From contig NZ_JBPCCU010000004.1 of assembly GCF_050971785.1 (NCBI RefSeq), positions 663,218 through 727,217 on the forward strand: a stretch of 64,000 bases of DNA, written 5' to 3'. Shown here in pieces: positions 60,864 to 64,000 of the stretch; positions within the stretch are counted from its first letter, which is position 1, and the number at the start of each line of letters is the position of its first letter. Source of the DNA: Actinomadura_E scrupuli. GTDB taxonomy: Bacteria; Actinomycetota; Actinomycetes; Streptosporangiales; Streptosporangiaceae. The notes beneath the pieces were generated by a model, which saw nothing but the letters and a program-made list of their open reading frames with translations, was not told the DNA's origin and did not search any database. The position numbers and the translations under genes were made by a program.

Positions 60864-63460
60864 GCGGCCTTGGCGTACAGGAGTTCGCGGCGTTCTTGGC
60901 TGAGGTCCACGGCCGGGACCCGTATCCGTGGCAGACCAGGCTGGTCAGGGACATCCTGGACAAGGGTGCGTGGCCCGATGTGCTGGACGTACCGACCGGG
61001 CTGGGCAAGACCACGGTCATCGATATCGCGGTGTTCGTGGCGGCCGCGAGGCCGGAGATCGCCAGGCGGCGGGTGTTCTTCGTCGTCGACCGGCGGCTGG
61101 TCGTCGACGAAGCCCATGAACATGCGGAGACGCTGGCGACGGCTCTCAGGGAGCCTCCTGGTCCGGTCACCACCAGCTTGGCGAACCGGCTGCGACAGAA
61201 CGGAGACGACGGGCCTCCCCTTGAGGTCACCCGGATGCGGGGCGGGACCACCTGGTCGTGGCGGTGGCTGGAACGACCCGACCGGCACGCCGTGGTCGTC
61301 GGCACCGTCGACCAGATCGGCAGCCGCCTGCTTTTCCGCGGCTACGGAGTCGGCGAATTCCTGCGGCCGATCGACGCCGCCCTCACCGGCGCCGACAGCC
61401 TGATCGTGATCGATGAGGCACACCTGGCCGAACCCCTGCGAACCACCCTCAAAGCCGCCCTCCCGCTCCAGCCGGGCGGGATGGTGCGCACACCGATTGT
61501 GTTGACCATGTCGGCCACGGTGCCGCCGGGAGCAGACGAGACCGTATTCAGGACGGACGCCGACGACCTGCTGGACGAGCACGCCGGGCCACGACTGCGT
61601 GCACCCCGCACGCTGAACCTGCTCAAAGCGACCGCCACCCGCAAAAACGTCCACTCGGTGATGCCGCGGCTGCTCGCGGACTGGGCTACCGCCCTGGCCG
61701 GCGAGGAGGACTCGGGGAAGGTCATCCTGGCTGTCTGCAATACGGTGGGCCGGGCCCGTGCGGTCCACACCCTGCTCGAAGACGGTGGCGCTGACACGGT
61801 GTTGCTCACCGGCCGGAGCAGGGCCATCGACCGCGAATACCTGCTGCACGAGTACTATCCGCGGATCCGCGCCGGTCGAACCCGGCAGCCCGGGAAGCCA
61901 CTGATCGTCTGCGCGACTCAGACGATCGAGGTCGGGGCCAATATCGACGCCGATGGCCTGGTGACCGAGTCGGCCTCGCTGGCCGCGCTGGTGCAGCGCT
62001 TCGGCCGCCTCAACCGCTTCGCCCAACTGGACGGCGCGCCCGTTCTTGTGATCCACGACCCGACCGTCGGTGAAGACGATCCGGTGTACGGGGCGGCACG
62101 CGAGGCCACCTGGCAGTGGCTGACCGAGCTGATCCATCCACTTGCCCCCCGCGTAGCCCGCAGCCCCGCTCCCGAACCACTCAGCGACGGGCTGCTGGTA
62201 TCCCCCTCGGCGCTCAGCAGGCATCTCCGCTCGCTCGAACCCGAACGCAAAGAGCAGATGCGCGAGCCGGCGCCGTACGTGCCAGTGCTGTTCCCCCAGA
62301 CTCTCGCCGCGTGGACACGGACCTCCCCGATCCCGCACCCGGACCCGCCCATCGCCCCTTACCTGCATGGCCTGGACCACGGAGCCCCGGACGTGTCCAT
62401 CGTGTGGCGGTCCGGGCTACCCGCAGATCAACCGGGAGAGTGGGCGGAACTTGTCGAACCCTTGCCTCCGGCAGCCGATGAGAGTATCGAGGTTCCGTTG
62501 CCCGCGATGCGGCGGTGGCTGGCAGGTCTCGAGTCCGCCGATGTGGTCGGCGACATCGAGGGCCAGGCCGACCGCTCAAACACCGACGAGGACCTGGCCT
62601 ACCTCGAGCGGCGGGTTCTGCGCTATCGAAGCAACGCAAGCGCCGAACCGGTCCATCCCAAAGATGTCCGGCCTGGGGACCTCATCGTCGTCCCCGCATC
62701 GTGGGGCGGATGCGACGACTACGGATGGAACCCCACCTCGACAAGGCCGGTCACCGATCTGGGTGACCTGGCGTTCCGCCGTGGCCGGCCGGCGGTGAGG
62801 CTACGGCCCGAGCTGGTACAGATCGCGCACAAGCGCCACGACTGGCTCACCGAGAGCCTCGCTGAACTCGTGCGGCAAGCACACGGTGACGCCGCCAGCG
62901 AAGACCGGCCTATGACAACCCAGTACCGGAGCTCGCTGCGGCACCTGATGAAGCAGCGCCCCGCCAACGAGGCCGACCTGCCGTTGATACAGGCGCTGAC
63001 CGCGCTTGCGGCCAACTGCGAGGTCACCGTGGCACAGTCCACAGTCATGCTCACCCGCAAAGGCGGCGGGTGGACCGGCGATGTCGGCCCTCTCGGATCC
63101 TCTGCGCTTAACGTCCAGAAACCCATCGAGCTGTACGCCCACCAGCTGGCAGTCGCCGGACGGGCCGCCCAGTTCGCGACCAACCTCGGGCTCGCGCCCG
63201 ACATCGTAGCCAGCGTCAAAGCCGCGGCGCTCTGGCACGACGAGGGCAAACGCGATCCCCGATTCCAAGCGATGTTGCATCACAGCCCACCACGCGCCGT
63301 GGCCCGCACCCCAGAGCGCGCCCTCCTGGCCAAGTCCGGACTCAACGCCACTGACCGGGCGGCGTTCCGCAAGGCTCGCGTGCTCGCCGGCTATCCCGAC
63401 GGGATGCGACATGAGGCACTGTCCGCCCAGATCACCCGTGAGGTGCCCCGGGTTTCGTGA
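60860..63460 (+). CDS. cas3: Type I-G Cas3 helicase with C-terminal HD domain, 3' truncated by an IS3 element
   Basis: This encodes 866 aa as it stands. The superfamily 2 helicase is complete: VLDVPTGLGKTTV with K50, VIDEAHLAEP (DEAH 185-188), VLTMSAT, and QRFGRLNR from Q379. The HD nuclease lies at the C-terminus, as expected for type I-G, with H761 (YAHQLAVAG) and H793-D794 (ALWHDEGKRDPRFQ). After RHEALSAQITR the frame enters an IS3 terminus at about 63439 and stops eight codons later. The usual distal HD helices and conserved histidines, perhaps a hundred or more residues, are missing, so the nuclease is probably dead. Starts with ATG in an ATGA overlap with csb2. Confidence 0.9.
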   Translation: MSGLGVQEFAAFLAEVHGRDPYPWQTRLVRDILDKGAWPDVLDVPTGLGKTTVIDIAVFVAAARPEIARRRVFFVVDRRLVVDEAHEHAETLATALREPPGPVTTSLANRLRQNGDDGPPLEVTRMRGGTTWSWRWLERPDRHAVVVGTVDQIGSRLLFRGYGVGEFLRPIDAALTGADSLIVIDEAHLAEPLRTTLKAALPLQPGGMVRTPIVLTMSATVPPGADETVFRTDADDLLDEHAGPRLRAPRTLNLLKATATRKNVHSVMPRLLADWATALAGEEDSGKVILAVCNTVGRARAVHTLLEDGGADTVLLTGRSRAIDREYLLHEYYPRIRAGRTRQPGKPLIVCATQTIEVGANIDADGLVTESASLAALVQRFGRLNRFAQLDGAPVLVIHDPTVGEDDPVYGAAREATWQWLTELIHPLAPRVARSPAPEPLSDGLLVSPSALSRHLRSLEPERKEQMREPAPYVPVLFPQTLAAWTRTSPIPHPDPPIAPYLHGLDHGAPDVSIVWRSGLPADQPGEWAELVEPLPPAADESIEVPLPAMRRWLAGLESADVVGDIEGQADRSNTDEDLAYLERRVLRYRSNASAEPVHPKDVRPGDLIVVPASWGGCDDYGWNPTSTRPVTDLGDLAFRRGRPAVRLRPELVQIAHKRHDWLTESLAELVRQAHGDAASEDRPMTTQYRSSLRHLMKQRPANEADLPLIQALTALAANCEVTVAQSTVMLTRKGGGWTGDVGPLGSSALNVQKPIELYAHQLAVAGRAAQFATNLGLAPDIVASVKAAALWHDEGKRDPRFQAMLHHSPPRAVARTPERALLAKSGLNATDRAAFRKARVLAGYPDGMRHEALSAQITREVPRVS

Positions 63461-64000
63461 CGTCCGGTCTACCTGGCGCTGGTTGGCGCTGGTGTGGTGA
63501 TTGAACGGTAGTAGGTTGCCTCGTATTCGGCAGGTGGCATGTGGCCGATCGCGGAGTGCAGTCGCCGGTTGTTGTACCAGCCGATCCATTCGACGATGGC
63601 GTATTCGACCTGGTCACGGGTCCGCCAGGTTTGCCGGTGGATCAGCTCGGCTTTGAACGTGCCGTTGAGAGCTTCGGCCATGGCGTTGTCATAGGAGTCG
63701 GCGACTGATCCGACCGAGGCCATCACGCCCAGATCGGCCAGGTGGGTGGCGTAGCGGAAGCTGACGTACTGGCAGCCGCGATCTGAATGGTGGATCAGAC
63801 TGCCTGGCTCAGGCCGCTGCCGGCCGGGCGGCCGGTCCCGGTCGCGCTGCCAGATCGCCATCTCCAGCGCATCCAATGGCAGGTCGGTGCGCAAGTGATC
63901 GGCCAGCTGCCAGCCCACGATGCGGCGGGAGTAGGCGTCCAGGACGAACGCCACATACACCCAGCCCTCCCACGTGCGCACATAGGTGATATCCGCTAGC
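63439..64000 (-). mobile_element. IS3-family insertion sequence, partial (runs off the window)
   Basis: The end TGAGGTGCCCCGGGTTTCG at 63439 resembles the terminal repeats of actinomycete IS3 elements. It is followed by the transposase gene on the minus strand. It sits inside cas3. The other end and any target duplication lie beyond the window. Confidence 0.8.
63469..63999 (-). CDS. IS3-family transposase OrfB, C-terminal part
   Basis: This is an rve-type DDE integrase core open to the window edge: LADITYVRTWEGWVYVAFVL, then DAYSRRIVGWQ (first Asp), SLIHHSDRGCQYVSFRYATH (second Asp), and GSVADSYDNAMAEALNGTFK with the Glu of the triad. It ends with WIGWYNNRRLHSAIGHMPPA and the stop at 63469. 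The catalytic residues in view are intact, so the element may still be active. Its N-terminal part and OrfA lie beyond the window. Confidence 0.9.
   Translation of the reverse strand, partial: LADITYVRTWEGWVYVAFVLDAYSRRIVGWQLADHLRTDLPLDALEMAIWQRDRDRPPGRQRPEPGSLIHHSDRGCQYVSFRYATHLADLGVMASVGSVADSYDNAMAEALNGTFKAELIHRQTWRTRDQVEYAIVEWIGWYNNRRLHSAIGHMPPAEYEATYYRSITTPAPTSAR

Larger units (their letters stand above)
49802..64000. mobile_element. Integrated element / defence island beginning at tRNA-Val(CAC), right end outside the window
   Basis: From the tRNA onward the sequence switches to integrase, excisionase, several decayed insertion sequences, a NACHT-repeat gene of lower GC and CRISPR-Cas genes, with no housekeeping genes. 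The int-xis order next to a tRNA 3' end is that of actinomycete integrative elements of the pSAM2 type, but no replication or transfer genes were recognised. The other attachment site is not in view. Confidence 0.65.

Noticed and set aside
49874..64000. Search for a CRISPR array near the cas genes
   Set aside because: No set of regularly spaced 28-37 base repeats was seen on either strand between 49.8 and 64 kb; the array, if any, is outside the window.

Overview
The window is very GC-rich chromosomal DNA from a sporulating actinomycete. A SsgA-like cell-division regulator, ECF42-type sigma factors paired with DGPF/YCII proteins, two deazaflavin-type (DDN-like) nitroreductases and the ISL3/IS5/IS3 families seen all fit this. 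My best guess is the Streptosporangiales, an inference from gene style and not from a marker gene.

Layout: 1-4.8 kb holds the end of a GH127 arabinofuranosidase, a small secreted repeat protein and an Orn/Lys/Arg decarboxylase. 5.0-20.5 kb is the most striking part: five very large, translationally coupled genes (1050, 1152, 908, 1453 and 576 aa) with no signal peptides. The first carries a peptidoglycan-binding-like domain and a lysozyme-like motif, the second looks like DUF6603, and the other three belong to families I cannot assign. I regard this as the best candidate for an undescribed system. 20.5-23.3 kb has a YjbR-like protein, a DUF4419 protein and a nitroreductase.

23.4-26.7 kb is an SMP-30/gluconolactonase gene destroyed by a composite IS5-type transposon. 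It has a 3-bp target duplication, a truncated IS end on the left and a full IS on the right. Its cargo is a RibD-C/DHFR-like reductase gene, half of a tRNA-Tyr and an integrase relic. 26.8-41.3 kb holds a GH13 glucosidase coupled to an alpha/beta hydrolase, two intact DGPF-ECF42 pairs plus a third whose sigma gene has decayed, a membrane-anchored P-loop/repeat protein, an SDR, a methyltransferase, LexA and small stress or detoxification proteins. 41.5-49.8 kb is housekeeping-like: a tRNA Gly-Cys-Val cluster, an ArsR regulator overlapping pabB-pabC (folate branch), a GH114 glycosidase, sthA, the SsgA-like gene and a PGPGW membrane protein.

49.8 kb to the end is an integrated element next to tRNA-Val(CAC). 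It contains a frameshifted tyrosine integrase, an excisionase, two decayed ISL3 elements, a NACHT-leucine-rich-repeat protein of visibly lower GC, and a partial type I-G (formerly I-U) CRISPR-Cas operon (csb1-csb2-cas3). The cas3 gene is cut by an IS3 element running off the window. No CRISPR array, csx17, cas1/cas4 or cas2 is visible. This is a defence island in decay, with the NACHT gene as its one apparently intact defence gene.
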